In this document: positions 1-13,559 of the stretch, in pieces
Numbering within the stretch: the stretch's first letter is position 1
Layout: each line of letters begins with the position of its first letter
The notes under the pieces: model-generated
What the model was told of the DNA's origin: nothing
The model's database searches: none
The model's input: the letters and a program-made list of their open reading frames with translations, nothing else
DNA from: Phaseolus vulgaris
Taxonomy: Eukaryota > Streptophyta > Magnoliopsida > Fabales > Fabaceae
Reading direction: 5' to 3'
Length of the DNA stretch: 64,000 nt
Assembly: GCF_000499845.2 (NCBI RefSeq)
Contig: NC_023754.2
Span: 27,876,611-27,940,610 of the forward strand
Program-made: the position numbers and the translations under genes

Positions 1-1800
1 CTCCAGTTGCTACATATCATACCTAATTGGTATGGATGTGTAAAGCAAGGCTAGGATCAAGGTATCCAATCTCTAGCTTGGTTGTTTTGTTTCTTATTTC
101 TGCATGGTGCTGCTCTTTTCTTTGCCCTCTGATTATTGCTAGCTAATCAGCATACTAGAAAAGTTAGGAGACTATTTTAGAGAAGTATCTAATATCCATG
201 AATTAAAATTCAACAAGATTCCATTTGTCCTGTACTGAAGTAGTGATGACCTAGATCCTTAGGATGGTCCTATGCTGAGAACATGAAGTGCGTAGATGAA
301 AGTTTGATGCTAGCCGTGGCTTCTAGTCAATTGTTCCTCTCCCCCCCAATTTTATCCTTTTAACCACTCCAGTGGTTTTGTGCAAGTTTGATTTTCTTAT
401 AGGAGAAAAAAGTATACTTTCTTTTGATGTTGTTTTCAGTCTTAAAAATCATAAAAATAAAGACAGTGAGGAAAATGGTAATGATTCCTTTGTTTATTGA
501 GGTTGTCTTATTTTTTTTACCTTGTTTCTTATTATATTTGTTAGGATTATAGCTTGTATCACTTATGACAATATAAGGACTATTTCTTTTGCTTGATAAA
601 TGGTAATTTTTCTTCCTTTTACTATCTTTTCAAATCCACTTTATTCGTTTTCAGGCCAATGCTACTAAATGTCAACTTTCTAGGAGTTATGGTTTTAAGA
701 AAAATACCAATAAGATGTTCTGTTTTTAATGTCTGCTTAATTTCTAGTAATAATATTTCAACAAACAAGTTAATTTTTGGGGTTTAGTTATTTTTTCTCT
801 AAGAGTACAATGACAGTGTGATCCGTGGTTTTGGTAGGATGAGTACTACTACTAGTGTGTTTTTGAGTTTCATTCCTAAAGCACGTGGAAAAGCACGAAC
901 TAGTTGCATATTGGTATATGTGAGGTTCCTTTTCAACAATAGAAAGCCAAACACTCGTAACCTTGCTTCACACATCATATTTAGAAATCTGAGCAAGACA
1001 ACTGCTTCAGATTACTAATAAATCCAAATTTGTTTGGTTTTAGTCATTCAGGAATAAGTGTCATTTCATAGATATCTTTAGGTACAAAAATCTGGAATTC
1101 TTATCGAATCTCATTTTATTATGCTCTTGATTATTACCTGTGGATAAAAATTACTACCCAAAGGCATTTATGTTTTTTACTTTCAATTGATTGCATGCAT
1201 ATATACTATCCAGGTGCTCTAGATAAGGTGTCACTTTAGAAAGAATTTAATTTTGTTTTTGAATACAATTACGTAAATGTGTCCGTTGCTTTTGACTTTA
1301 AACCAGCATTATTTTGTGGTTGTTAGAATCTTGGTGATTTACGATCTGATCTATCTAACTAGTGAATAATACCTAAAGCGTAGTTGTGGGTTATTCTTTC
1401 GTTCTAAACATTTGGTATTAAAAGAAGTAATGATAGTTTGAGATAGAAGATCTCTTAATTTACACTTGTCACGGCTCTGCTGAAGAATTTTTGACAAAAT
1501 TGTTCATTGGTGCAGATATGTATAGCTAGCCAAGTGAAGTGGGCGATGGTTGGATGATGGTGCTCGAAAAGCTGTCTTGGTTTGGGTCTGGTCGTGGGAA
1601 AGTACATATCTTCAGCAGCTGATATACTGTCATGAGGGAATATCTCCTATAGAAATTTATCCTGGAGTAATTTTGGATTCTTTTAGCTAGCCTTTTATTT
1701 GTTGTTATTAGTCCTTCCTTATAAATTAAATCAGCGACTGTGCTAGGCCTAATTTGGCTCCGATATAGAATTTGCTCCAATGTACAACACTCTTATGCCA
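1..1800. other. No recognisable gene; possible 3' end of an upstream gene
   Basis: No ORF here resembles a known family. A polypyrimidine stretch followed by TTGGTGCAG near 1506-1515 looks like a splice acceptor. The less AT-rich 250 bases after it have stops in every plus-strand frame, as expected of a 3' untranslated exon of a gene starting left of the window. This is inference only. Confidence 0.25.
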
Positions 1801-4800
1801 AATGCCCTCCCTTGCCCCTTTCCACTACCTGGTTGGTTTGTTTGTTTGTTTCAAAGCGCTTTACGTTTTTTAATTAACAAAACAACATAGTCTCCATTGT
1901 CTTCCACTTTTTCACATTAAAACACCTAGGTTTTGATAAGTGAAAATAAATAAGGACTACAAATAATTTCTTTCTTATTTGTTTTTAAAATAGTTAATAT
2001 TAGCAAAAACAAACTCAGATCGTGTAAGAATGTGTGTATTATGTTGGAACTCTTACTCAATTGTTTTGCTCATGTTTGATATAAGCCCCTATATTTCAAA
2101 AACATACTTAGACATTGGTAATCTTTACTCATTGTTGAATAACCATTGGTCACCTTAGTCCGACACAACTGGTGTTTCTCAATATTTCATCTACTATTCC
2201 ACTTGTTCTTGGCCTACATGGTGGTTTGGATTTTGGAAAAGCTCGTTCGTCACATGGATTGTTGTGTAGACCACTCAACTTCGTTACAAAAAAACTCGAG
2301 AGTAGTAGTGTTCATAAAAAATAAATTTTTAAACTGGGGAATGATGATAAATAATGAAACAAAATTGTGTTTTTTAGTCACTAGTATTTTTAATAGTTAA
2401 CATATTTTAAAAATATACAGTTTTCAAGAGCTTAATAATTAAATAATTATGCAAACAAGCTATAAACACCTTGATGAATGTTTGCATTTCTGATCTCGTC
2501 TACTCAAAAGTATGACATGTTCATACATGCATATGACTAATATAATATGCAGGGACTTTTTTTGTGCATATTACTATAAAGGAATTATTATTTTTAATCA
2601 TTTCGGGAGATATCAAAGCTAAAACAGTAGAAGATTCTTTCAGTTAAAACATTTAATTTCAATATTTTGTTTTTTGTGGGTTTGAATCCTCTATTTATAT
2701 TTAGTCAAATTTCTTAGGGTAAGTTTCTTGATTGAAGGTGAAGATGAGTAAACCTATATTTTCTATTATTTATCAATTGATTGATCTTTCTAATTATTGT
2801 TGATTTTATTCTATTTGTTTTAGTCAAAAGGATGACTTCAAATTAGAACACTTAGATAAATAGGGGTTTCCACTCTAATTTCAGTCCTCCTTTTTTTTAT
2901 TTAGTGTTTCTTTTTTATATTATCTTTTCTTCCTTTTGCTCTTGGTCTTTCTTTAAATCTTTATTCATTATTAAATGGTTAGAGAACCTTTATTTTATCT
3001 TAAATTATCTTGAAGATTTTGGAGACATTAATAGAATTTAGCTACATTAACGCCTGTATTTCCCTAGATCGGGTTATCCAATTCTAAATATCCCTAATGG
3101 CACAGGTTAAAAGTACTTTTTACATGACTAAAATCATATTTTTAATTTAAAATAATATTTTATAGGCTTAATGAAGTTTTAAATCTCATAAATATATAAA
3201 TTTGAGTAATTTTAATTATTTTTTTTTAATTTTGTTTTCTAATGAGTACTCAACTTTTGATATCTTTTAATTGAGTTTATCATTTAATTTTCAGTTAAGG
3301 GAGTTTACTTGTCTCTATTAAGTAACCTGATTATCAGTTTTTTCTGCAATCTTACAAAATTTGTCTGAGATTTACACATGTTTAAATATTATGAATGAGT
3401 GTTATTTTTAATCGATGTAAGGTTTTTAATAAGATGTGAGATAATTTTGTATGGTTAATATAAATGATATTGTCAATAATGTAAACAATAAATGAATTAT
3501 GTTATTTTATATTTTAATATAAATTATTATAATAAATTGTAAAATGAGAGTATTTTATTGAATGTCAAAATATAAATTTTCAATTAATAAATGGCGATAA
3601 ATATATGCATGAGGATCTGTTTAATACAGTTAGTTCTAAGCAAACTGAATAGCAAAAATTATTATGGGGAAAAAATGGTTGAAAACTTCAATGCCTATAG
3701 CCTTCTTTACTTTTTTTTATCCGCTAAGAACTCTCTTTACTCTTGTAATGAGTTAACTCGATGCCCCTCTCAACATTTTCAGCACCAAAATGAAGCCCAT
3801 TTCCAACACAATGCCTCTAATGCAGCAACCATATGAGAGATCCCATTGTTGACAGCTTCAAAGATATCATCAGAAAAACTGCTGCTTCAGAATTATATAA
3901 AGGGATCCAAAAGTGCATGATTTGTTATGAGATTGTGATGAAAATTTTAATTATTGAATATTTGGACCATATGCGTTCACGTGATCACCTATTATATGTG
4001 TATGGATGTTTGAGAGAGTAAATATAAGATGAGTGTATGAAATAGTAAACATCTATAAATCTATCCATTTAATCCTTAACGTGATAAGAACTTACAAGAT
4101 ACAACATATATATGTATATATATATTTAAGACCTACTCAGACCAAACTTGCTCCAAAAGGATTATTATGTTCAGAACTACGTACTAATTAAGTACTGGGA
4201 TTTCAATGTTTTTCTGTCATAATTTTTAGTCGAAGCAGCAGAGATCATGGTACTTTTAGAACATGCTCTTTCACTTTCGCATATTAAATCCCCAATCCGA
4301 GTAAGTCTTCGTCAGGCCCTGCATGCAAGAATGATCAGCAAAAGTGACTTATTGCAAAAATACAATAAACAAATGCAGTACGAACATAGACATACATTTT
4401 ATGAAACAATATGTGTAAACCAAAACTTGAAACAAATGTAATATACGCGTTTAGGTGAAATCAGACATTATGGTGCATGTCGTGCAACTTGTTCGATACA
4501 TTATGGTGTTGGAATTTAAAGTGCTTAAGTAATACACTTGATAATAAACTGTAAGCATAGCTGTTATAGTCATAGATGCTAATTAATGGAACGATGCATC
4601 ATATTAATAGTTTATATGTATGGGAAATTTATTTGTGTATATTATCACTACATAATATATTATAGTATAATCCAATTTAGGCCAAATTCGATTATCTTAC
4701 AGTTAACATGTAGTTTAATTTCTATTAAAAATATAATAACGAATTTTTTCTCTAATTTCTAATAAAAAAATAGTCTATATATTAGTAATAACAGTGAAGA

Positions 4801-6060
4801 TTACTTATTAATTAGATTTTTAAAATAAAGTTTAATAAAAAGATTTATTCATGAAGTCCTTATATATATTCATATATCTTAACTATTTTCATTAATAATT
4901 AAATAATATATTAACATACATTAATATTGTTTAATTATTGACAACTTATAATTACAAAAATTGCAAAACTAAGAAAACAAAAATTAGATTAAAACCTGCA
5001 ATTTATTACAAATATAGGATAGTAATAATTATACTAACAACAACGTCTCTGACTATTTATTTATTTATTTTATTCTTTGGAATAGATAAAAAAAACTAAT
5101 AAAAATGAAAAGTTATTAATAAATAGATATTTTTACAATATGTTCAGTGTCCTACAAAATATCTACTTAGAACATCTCACATATACTGTTAATTCAAGGC
5201 ATTATTTATATCAACAAACAATGGTGATAATATAATTTCCACACACATCATTTTAACTTTAATATTTATAGGAATTTATTCTCCATAACAAAATAATTGA
5301 TAATTTTCTTGCCACACCCATTGTGATAACTAACTAAAGTTTGAACGTTCAAAGTAAAAAAAAAAAAAAAGAACTCACGGAAAGAAAAACCTTTAGAAAT
5401 AATTATAAATACAATTCATATGCATCATGTCAATTTAGTTTTCTTATTTTAATTTCTTCTCATAATTAATAAAAACTAATATTTTATTTCAATTTTTTCA
5501 GTTTCCAAATATTTGTATTGGCAGAGTAAAAGACATTGTTTTTGTTATTTTGACTATTTCTTCTGTCCATTTTGAAGACAAAAAAGGAAGAAAAAAAATG
5601 TGATAGTTTTGTAATGATTTCTTTTAAAAAAAGAATTGAAATACAATATTTTCTTAAAAGCCAACAAAGTTACTTGACTTTTAAATTGATTAATTATTGA
5701 CGCAATCCACATTGAGTAATATATAGACAGTGATCATTTTTCTATATTTAACAGGGCTACAATATTCAGGCTACTTTGATTAAAAGTAGAAATGTTTCTC
5801 TATTTTTGTTGTAAGCAATTAATAATTATTTTCCTAAACATTACTTCTGCAATGAAGGACCTGTGCAAGGTAGGTCTTAGTATTATATATAGATACACTT
5901 CATTGAGAAATTTTCTCTAAACATATTTCTTATTGATATCAATTTCAAGCACTTTAAAGTTTTAACTTAATAAGAAATCTTAAAATCTTCCAAATTCATT
6001 ACAATATCAGAAGGAAAGTAATTATAAATATTAATGTTTTTTAATAATATAACAATTTAA
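1801..6060. other. AT-rich gene-free DNA
   Basis: Very AT-rich with short runs of A or T (for example about 15 A at 5356-5370). Short ORFs at 3591-4021 and 4247-4441 match nothing I know and lack convincing splice context. I see no RNA gene or identifiable transposon in this stretch. Confidence 0.5.
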
Positions 6061-6108
6061 GATTGTTTAGACATATCAAATTTGAACTTATTATTAGTAT
6101 CTTAATGA

Positions 6109-6564
6109 ATGGTAAACATCCATCCCATCTTGAGGTGTTTTCTATATGCAGGTGGAACAGTGCAAATGATTATGCAGAATCAACTGAATTCAGTGGATGG
6201 AAGAGGATATCATTATGCAGCAGCGCAACAGGTGATAAAAGACACATCTAGGATGTGTAATGAAACACAGAATGAAATGTTGGAAGACAAACGGTACAAA
6301 AAAGGACTGCTGTTACAAATTATGCAGCATATGAACAATATGCAGAACTCGCCTTTACCATTCGGACACTTTTTGGTTTATGAATATGTTGCTGTATTTT
6401 TTGGGCAAGCTATGCATAAACCAATCCATATTTTCTTAGAATTAGTCGATATCTATAGGTATATACACCATGATGGCTGTAGCAGGTTGGCAAATATTAC
6501 TTTAGCAGCAAATGGTGCAGACTTTGATTCTGGTTTGTGTGTTTTTTTTGGGTTAGCTATATAA
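6109..6564 (+). other. Unrecognised 151-codon ORF, doubtful gene
   Basis: I do not recognise this product. The reading frame opens at an ATG and the first half is rich in Q, M and N (around residues 15-75). A splice-acceptor-like GCAG lies at about 6149-6152, so it could be an exon or a decayed gene fragment. The second half lies within a local duplication whose other copy continues past the stop, which argues that this part is not conserved coding sequence. No signal peptide, membrane segment or known motif is evident. Confidence 0.15.
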
Positions 6565-6608
6565 CCAATACTTGTTCTAATAGAATTATTAGATATTTAT
6601 AGGTTTAT
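6396..6608 (+). repeat. Two imperfect direct copies of a ~68-bp segment
   Basis: 6396-6464 and 6542-6608 align along their length. Both start with a T run plus GGG, then share AGCTAT, CCAAT, TAGAATTA, GATAT(C/T)TATAGGT and so on. Copy 1 lies inside the doubtful 151-codon ORF and copy 2 runs across its stop. Confidence 0.6.
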
Positions 6609-9402
6609 ATGTTAATATGTTATAAGGATGATATCAGCTGGTTTGTTGTTTTGGAGGTTTTTATTTCTTTTTATATAAGTTATATAAAGATTGAAGCATT
6701 ACTTAAATATTTCAATTAATTTAATTCTTTTTATTGATAAAAAAATACCAACTTGAAATGAATTTCTATAGGATGACAAATAATTATGTGTTATTGTTCA
6801 TGTTTTTGATGATGATGAAAAATATTCAAGTTGATTAGATGCTGTTTAAACAAAATACTTTTAATTTATTTGATATTTTATTTTAAATTTATATAATTAT
6901 ATTTGTTTTAATTAGTATTTGATATTGAAGAGAGAAAATATGTTTAATTGTTTCTTTATAATATCATATTTGGTTTAATTTAATTTATTTAAATTATTTA
7001 ATAAATACGTGAATGGAAACAAATAAAAATATAGACTCATTACCTAACAAAAATAAAAATATTTCATATGCATTAAATATAAAAATAAATATAAACTTTA
7101 CTTCATAAACAATCATATATATGATCAAACATGTAGTTGTCACAGTAATCCCTAAATTTCGGTTAGGGTCTTGAATGGACTCAGTTGATAACTTCAAGTC
7201 AAAATCATTAAATTAGATTTTTGTTTTTTTATCACTTCATATTGGAATCATAATTATCATATTTAACTTTTTTTCAAGACCAAGTCAACTCAAATTATCT
7301 ATTTTTTTTTAATTCTTAGATTAATATATTTTAGACTTTAAAACTTGATTTTTTGTCTACTTATCTTTTCTTTCTTTTTCAACCATTTTGATCTTCTTAT
7401 AGTCTTATCTACTGTTATTATGGGTTTCAATAGGTCACGTTTTATTACATGTATTTTTATATATTTTAGATAGATAAATTAATGACATATATATGAGAGG
7501 ATAATTATAAAAAGATAAATATCAAATAAAATAAATATATAATCATTACAGAGTAATTTTACCTTCTATTAAAATTAAATATTTATATAAAATAGATAAC
7601 AAATGGTCTAAAATTTTAAAAATTCTATGATAATTATTTTTAATAACTTGAATCAAAACTATGGTTTTAATCGTTCCAGATTTGGTTTTAAACCCGAGAG
7701 TACCCCTAATTTGGCTGGAAAGATGAGAGATAAGAAAAAAAAAAATGTAGAAGAGAAAATGATAAATGTGATGAGTGAAGTGATAAAAAAGAAAGAAATA
7801 TAAGAAGGAAAGAGGAAGTAGAAGATGATAAGGTATGTAAATGTTCTCCCTTTCTAGGTTAAACATCAACAACATTCAGCTGATGGGACTTTGATGAATG
7901 GTATGAGAGTGTCATTTCAAGTAAACATTTGTCATTATCTATAATCTATCACTGAGTCAGTGACTCTGTCATAATTATAGTAAGATTAAAATTGACGGGA
8001 AAGAAGACAATTTTTTCAAGATGCTCTAAGATTAGTTCCAATAGGTAAGTATGGGCTTTCCAAATTGAGGGTCACAAGTTGAAACCTTCCATGGACATGG
8101 AAGTATGTATATAAATAAAGAGGCAGAGAGAAGAAACACTACCAACCAATATGTGGCCCAATGAAAATTTAAAATATATTAAACTCAACAAGTAGTAGGT
8201 AATTAGTATTAGTATATATCTAATTTTAGTTTTAAAACTCTTTTAGAAGCATACACATTCATGCACACTTACAACCTTAATGACAAACAGGGATATATCC
8301 TTCTGACAGAACAAACAATCTGGTAAGTTATGTTTAAGACTAGTATATTTCTCTGTATATACATTATGTACTTCTTTTATTATTTGTAAGACAAGATTCA
8401 CATTTTTAACTTTCCTTTCTACTTTTATAGAATATTTGAGATTTTTGGATTGTATTTTGGAAGAGACAATATGTATATATGGTAGAGTCAAACAAAAAGG
8501 AAACATCCTAGGTCATTTTCGTGTAATCTCTCCTCACATTCACAACTACTTTAATTAGTACACATTCTAAGCACACACATGTCCATCACTGAACAAACCA
8601 ACGTTGGTGTGTGGATGCTGAGAGAGACAAATAGATAAAACAATTCACTTTTCTCTACCTTGTTTCTAATGTGACACAATTTTTATGGACCACACTACCG
8701 TACAAGTTGTCTTAGAGAAGGATTCTGTTTTATTTTATTAATTATAAAACATGTATTAAATTAAAATAAATAACCGAATTGAAGTACGTTTTGTGTGGTG
8801 TTCTACGTTAGTTTGTCTGAATCACATGCAACGTATATATGAAGAAGCTCCCATGGCCATGGGGAGCAAAAACATCTAGCATAATCAGAAATAGGACCAA
8901 AATCAGTATAAAGTGGCTACCTGAGAATTATTTAATTAGGAAACTGCAATAACAGTGTTTTGAATGATAGGAGAGAGAAAGTGAGAGTTAAAAAGATACA
9001 ATGGAGAGAGAGTGTGTATCCTTTCTAGACTAATTATTATTCTTTGCGGTCTTTAACTACTATATTACTCTACTCAAACAATTTCTCAATAGACCATGAT
9101 GGGAATTTAGGGTTTGTTTGTGTTAGGCTTCTAGGGTTTGTGTTATGTATAGTTGTATACTCCATAGTATTTCCATATCTAACATACTTTTTATTAAAAG
9201 CTTAAAATTTTCCATTTATTGTAGATGAGCATATCTGATAGATGTGTATAGTGATGAGGTTTGTTAATCTACCTACCGACCCAAAACTAATGAGTGTTTG
9301 TCCTATCTACAGAGAGAAGTGATTTGTGGCATATAAATTGAAAGATAAGAAAAATGAAGAAAGAAATGAATGATTGATATTAAAAATTACCATCCATGGA
9401 TC
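6609..9402. other. Gene-free stretch 3' of the ALOG gene
   Basis: AT-rich DNA without a supported gene. It contains a near-perfect 21-bp inverted repeat at 8847-8867 (GCTCCC...GGGGAGC around ATGGCCAT). The last few hundred bases before 9402 probably include the 3' untranslated region of the minus-strand ALOG gene. Confidence 0.5.
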
Positions 9403-9954
9403 TCAAGTGGCCAATTGCTTGAGGGACTTGGGAGGGTGATGAGGGCCCTTGAGTTGGTTCTTCTTCTTCTTTTTCTTGGTGTAAGGGATCCCTCTTGCCT
9501 TTGCTTGACACTCCTTCACCTCACGGAGGTACACGCGAATGGCACCGCTGCCAAAGGGATTAGTCTCCGGGGACCCTCCGTGCTCCTCGTAGGCCGCCCT
9601 AAGCCGTCCGATGAGCGCATCCAGACTCCCCCATGCCTGTCTGAGAGGACAGGTGCATGGCGCCGGCGGATCGGGCTGCCCGAAGAAGATGCAACCGTGG
9701 AGATGGACCTTCGTTTTTCCAAATTGGTCGAGGTAGCGAAGGAACTCCAGCACGTGGTTGAAGTTGCACAGGGAAAGTGAAACTGGGGGTGTCTGGTTCT
9801 TCAGGTACTGTCCGAAGGTGTTCCAGTCTCGGCGCTTCTGCGATTCGTAGCGGCTGAGAGGGGCCGGCACCGGCTGCTGCTGATGGCGATGATCAGAGGC
9901 AGCAGCCACAGCCCTTGACGATGAGGCTGATTCGTTGTGCATTTCCGCGGACAT
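9403..9954 (-). CDS. LSH: ALOG-domain nuclear protein, LSH10-like (LIGHT-DEPENDENT SHORT HYPOCOTYLS family)
   Basis: Intronless 183-residue protein, complete from ATG to TGA. The ALOG (DUF640) domain covers about residues 33-158: it opens with [20 protein letters not shown], carries the zinc-ribbon insert (His84/His86, Cys88, Cys100, Cys102), then [20 protein letters not shown] and ends with [12 protein letters not shown] lysine run at 160-165 follows and should be the nuclear localisation signal. The N-terminal 32 residues are low-complexity Ser/Ala/Gln/Pro, as usual. In the family, ALOG proteins are plant DNA-binding or co-repressor factors acting on organ boundaries, light responses and inflorescence or fruit form. 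The GIPY-poly-Lys end resembles the LSH10-type clade rather than LSH3/4; the exact orthologue is not certain. The coding region is a GC-rich island in AT-rich surroundings. The leader carries a GAA/CTT-type microsatellite near 10012-10028. Confidence 0.95.
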   Translation of the reverse strand: MSAEMHNESASSSRAVAAASDHRHQQQPVPAPLSRYESQKRRDWNTFGQYLKNQTPPVSLSLCNFNHVLEFLRYLDQFGKTKVHLHGCIFFGQPDPPAPCTCPLRQAWGSLDALIGRLRAAYEEHGGSPETNPFGSGAIRVYLREVKECQAKARGIPYTKKKKKKNQLKGPHHPPKSLKQLAT

Positions 9955-10209
9955 GGTGACTGGAAATTGGAATTGGTAGCAGTGGAAGGAGAAATATGAG
10001 ACAGGAGGTGGAAGAAGAAGAAGAAGAGGTGAAAGAAAAGAATGTGTTAGTGCAGTGGAGAAAGATGAAAATCACATCTTGGGGTCTTTTGAGAGGACAT
10101 GTTATGGGCCCTATTTGAAGGTGCTTTTGTTCCCCTTTTCCTACTCCTTCTCTCTCTCATATTTCTATCTCCACTTTTTACCTATTTGCACTAACTTTTA
10201 TATCTATGT

Positions 10210-10226
10210 CTATATATATTTATATA
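10210..10226 (-). promoter_or_regulatory. Candidate TATA box of the ALOG gene
   Basis: On the minus strand this reads TATAAATATATATAGA, about 255 bases upstream of the ATG. It would give a leader of roughly 220 bases that includes the CT/CTT-rich stretch. Placement is inference, since such AT-rich motifs are common here. Confidence 0.3.
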
Positions 10227-10240
10227 CCTTCATTTTTTAA

Positions 10241-11944
10241 TATACAAAACAAAGCAAAATATATATATCTTGATTTTTTAACAGAAAAAAGAGCAATATG
10301 TATTGCATCAATCATAATATGATTATTTTTTCAGCATGCAATATCTTAAACTTAATCATATATTAATTTTGTTTATGAAATTATTCTTGTCCTTCGCCAA
10401 CAAATTTTCTTATAAGATGAAACACAGATTTTGGATGTCCCAAAAGTTCCACATCGTATATGAGTGCCTAATATGATGATTGATAATCATTTTGTAGCAT
10501 GCATAATGAGCTGGTATATGCTATAAATAATGAAAACCCTGTATAATTACTTTAGTGTTTTTGTCTAATTCAAAAGAAGCCAATTAGAATTAGTGTGTTA
10601 CCGTGAGTCGGTGCTTAGGTGCTTGTAGTCCAAGTATGTCTGATTTGATTTAGTCCACTACTAATCAACTTGGTTATCCATAATCATCAGTGCTTTGTGA
10701 GCTAATGAGATTACATGGATTGTTTTCTATGAGATTCTGTTCTGTTCTTTATATTTGTTCATATGCAAAGGTGATTATGACTCATGTAAGAACATGTGTG
10801 TGTAATATTAATTGGTTTGGAATTTCTTTGGCTTTACACAATAATTGCAATCTTCTATTCAAATTCTTAGGTCTTTGGCTACTGCATTAATTCAAAACTA
10901 TTGTGTGAGAAACAATTAAGCAAAGGGGAATATGAGCAGCCTATTTTGATTTGATACAAATACAAAATATCCCGTGATAAATTCCTAAAGTATGGTCATT
11001 TAGTTCATACTATAAGTGAATATTTTTTTTATTCTTCTGTTGGATAAACGGACCATTTAGTCCAATTAAAAAAAATTAAAATATATTAAAGTTGAACTTG
11101 CTTCTTAAGCTATGTTTTGTATGAACTTTTTATTAACAACAGATCTGTTGTATGAACTTCTAATGATAAACATTAAGATTCATATATGATAAGACAATCT
11201 AATAATATAATAATTTGATAAAGTTTGAGTTACTTAAAAAGAGATGATCTTGTAGTTTCTTATGCTAAAAATACTTTTGAGACAAATATTTTAATTTATG
11301 AAAACTAATTATTTTTTGTGATAAAGAAATATCTAGATTATCTTTGTTTTATATGAAGACTAGACTGTCATATTTTAACAATTGAGATAAGATTGAGGAT
11401 TAGACTGTCTTTACTAATTACACCTTATACCCTTAATAGATTGACCTTTTATTATTATTTCTTTATATATGATTTTTATGTTCAAAGAGATGTTAAATAT
11501 GATGGTTTATACTATAAAGATCAAGAAGTTTATAGGTAAAAAAAACTTCAAACATTTGAAGCATCAATATGAGAGTTTTGTTGAAAGAACATTCAAGACA
11601 TCAAAAGTTATCTTTTATTCATACTTGTAGAGGTAGTTACTTGAGCATTAGAAGGAGAAAACACATTTTTTTTGTCACTCTTAGATGATGTTCTTTATGT
11701 AATTTGAGAAAAACAAACTCATGTTAAACTTTGAGACTCAAATGCAAAGATATAATCTTTATTATGGATTCCTCATATCCTTAATCTTGAGCCACAAGCC
11801 TTTAGTTGTTCTGTTTGTGTACATAGCCATAAGAATCATCAAAGTAAACTTAATACATGTGCACCACAATATACTTCTGTTAGCTAATCCTATTTTCAAA
11901 ATGAATATAGGTACTATAATCCTACAAGTCAATAGTTACTTGTA

Positions 11945-12002
<58 letters not shown>

Positions 12003-13559
12003 ATCTGAATCTAATCCTTATTGTTTAAAAGAAATTTTTATACCTTCTATTTAGGGCAGAGTCCTCATGAAAAATATATATTACATGGTGCTTAGAAAAT
12101 TAAAAATTTAATCAATTTCTTTTATTAAAAATCTAAAAAATATTGTGACGGTGTTATTTTTTATAAAAGTCGAATAAAGTAGTCAAATAATACATGTCTT
12201 ACCTATAATACATACATGGAAAACGTTTAATATGGGTTGTGGTCAACTATATTATTTTATCGAAAAAGATTGATAAATCAACTTTAGGATTTAGATGTTG
12301 GATATAGATATGACAAGGTTACTTAGATTTCTCATGTTGACTCACTCATACAATAAAGAAGAAAAAAAGGATGATAGATATGTTTTCCAATACATTTTTT
12401 TTAATATGACATCCAATTCAATTAAGTGTTCCGTAGGATTATATTTACTCTAATACCATGACATGTTAAAATAGAGTATGTGAAAAAGTATATATTTTTA
12501 TACTTTATTTTATACATATGTGTAGATTGTTGATGGACATTATGTAAAATATGAAATATTATATTTAAGGAAAACAAAATTTCTACCATAAATATTTTTT
12601 TATTAATAATAAATAAATAAATTTCAGATATTTAAGAGATGTCTATTTTTTTATAAAAAAATTAACTATTAATTATTTAGATGTAAAATAGTTGGTCGAC
12701 TAATTAAATTAATTATAATGTCATTTTAAAAATCACAAAAAATATCGTAATATAAAGTATATACAACTCATGCTAACACCATTGAGAAATAGAATATATG
12801 GTCTGACTATGACCACGGAAGAGAGAATTTGATATAAGGTTCTCAATTCTAATTTGTTTTCTTTTTTGTCAATAACTGTTATTTTGTAAGAGACACTTAA
12901 TGTAATTAGCTAAGTATATAAAAAACTGACAAAGTATATTGAAGTCCAATATCTCTTTTATACTGTATATTCACAAAGTCTCTTTTTAATAAATAAATTG
13001 ATATAATATTTAGTTAACATTAATTTTTTTAGCAGTCATTGTGAATGCTGATTTAGAAAAAAATCCAAATCAAGGTAAAGATTTATAAAATAATGTTTTA
13101 TAACCTTAATACCTTAAATGCTTCCAATAACTAAAGTCATCCAATGAAACATTAGTTAAAAAATAATTATTTTTGGGTGCATCTTTTAAGTATAAAGATA
13201 ACGAGATATTTATATTATATTTATTAAAATGTCTGTTGTAAATTTTTTGAAGGAGGGAAAATCTTAAAAAAGTTGCTCAATAAATGTTTCTACAATCAAA
13301 CATTCATATTGGTTGAAATAATTCTCAAAAACTTAACTATTGGTTTACGAGAGTTATATAAAACTTATTTTAAAATACTAAGTGTCTTAATTTTAGGTTT
13401 ATTGAGATAAAATGTTTATGATTAATCATTATGCATGAGTTATTAAATTATTTTTTTAAAAGGTGTATCGAGGATTTAAGAAAAAAAAATATTTTAAATT
13501 ATTTTTAACCTCGATTTCTAAGCTATTTAAGACTATTGAATACATCATAACAAACCACT
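10241..13559. other. Gene-free AT-rich DNA
   Basis: No supported gene. ORFs are short, hydrophobic or AT-driven. The only clear structure is the long TA microsatellite at 11949-11999. Confidence 0.5.
11949..11999. repeat. (TA)n microsatellite
   Basis: About 25 uninterrupted TA dinucleotides. Confidence 0.95.

Noticed and set aside
7546..7875. 109-codon hydrophobic minus-strand ORF
   Set aside because: Composition-driven (A/G-rich strand read as Phe/Leu/His); no recognisable membrane-protein family.
8847..8867. 21-bp inverted repeat considered as a small-RNA hairpin
   Set aside because: Perfect pairing of only about six bases plus the self-complementary centre and no loop; too short for a precursor.
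9370..9780. 136-codon plus-strand ORF opposite the ALOG gene
   Set aside because: Antisense shadow of the GC-rich ALOG coding region; no family resemblance.
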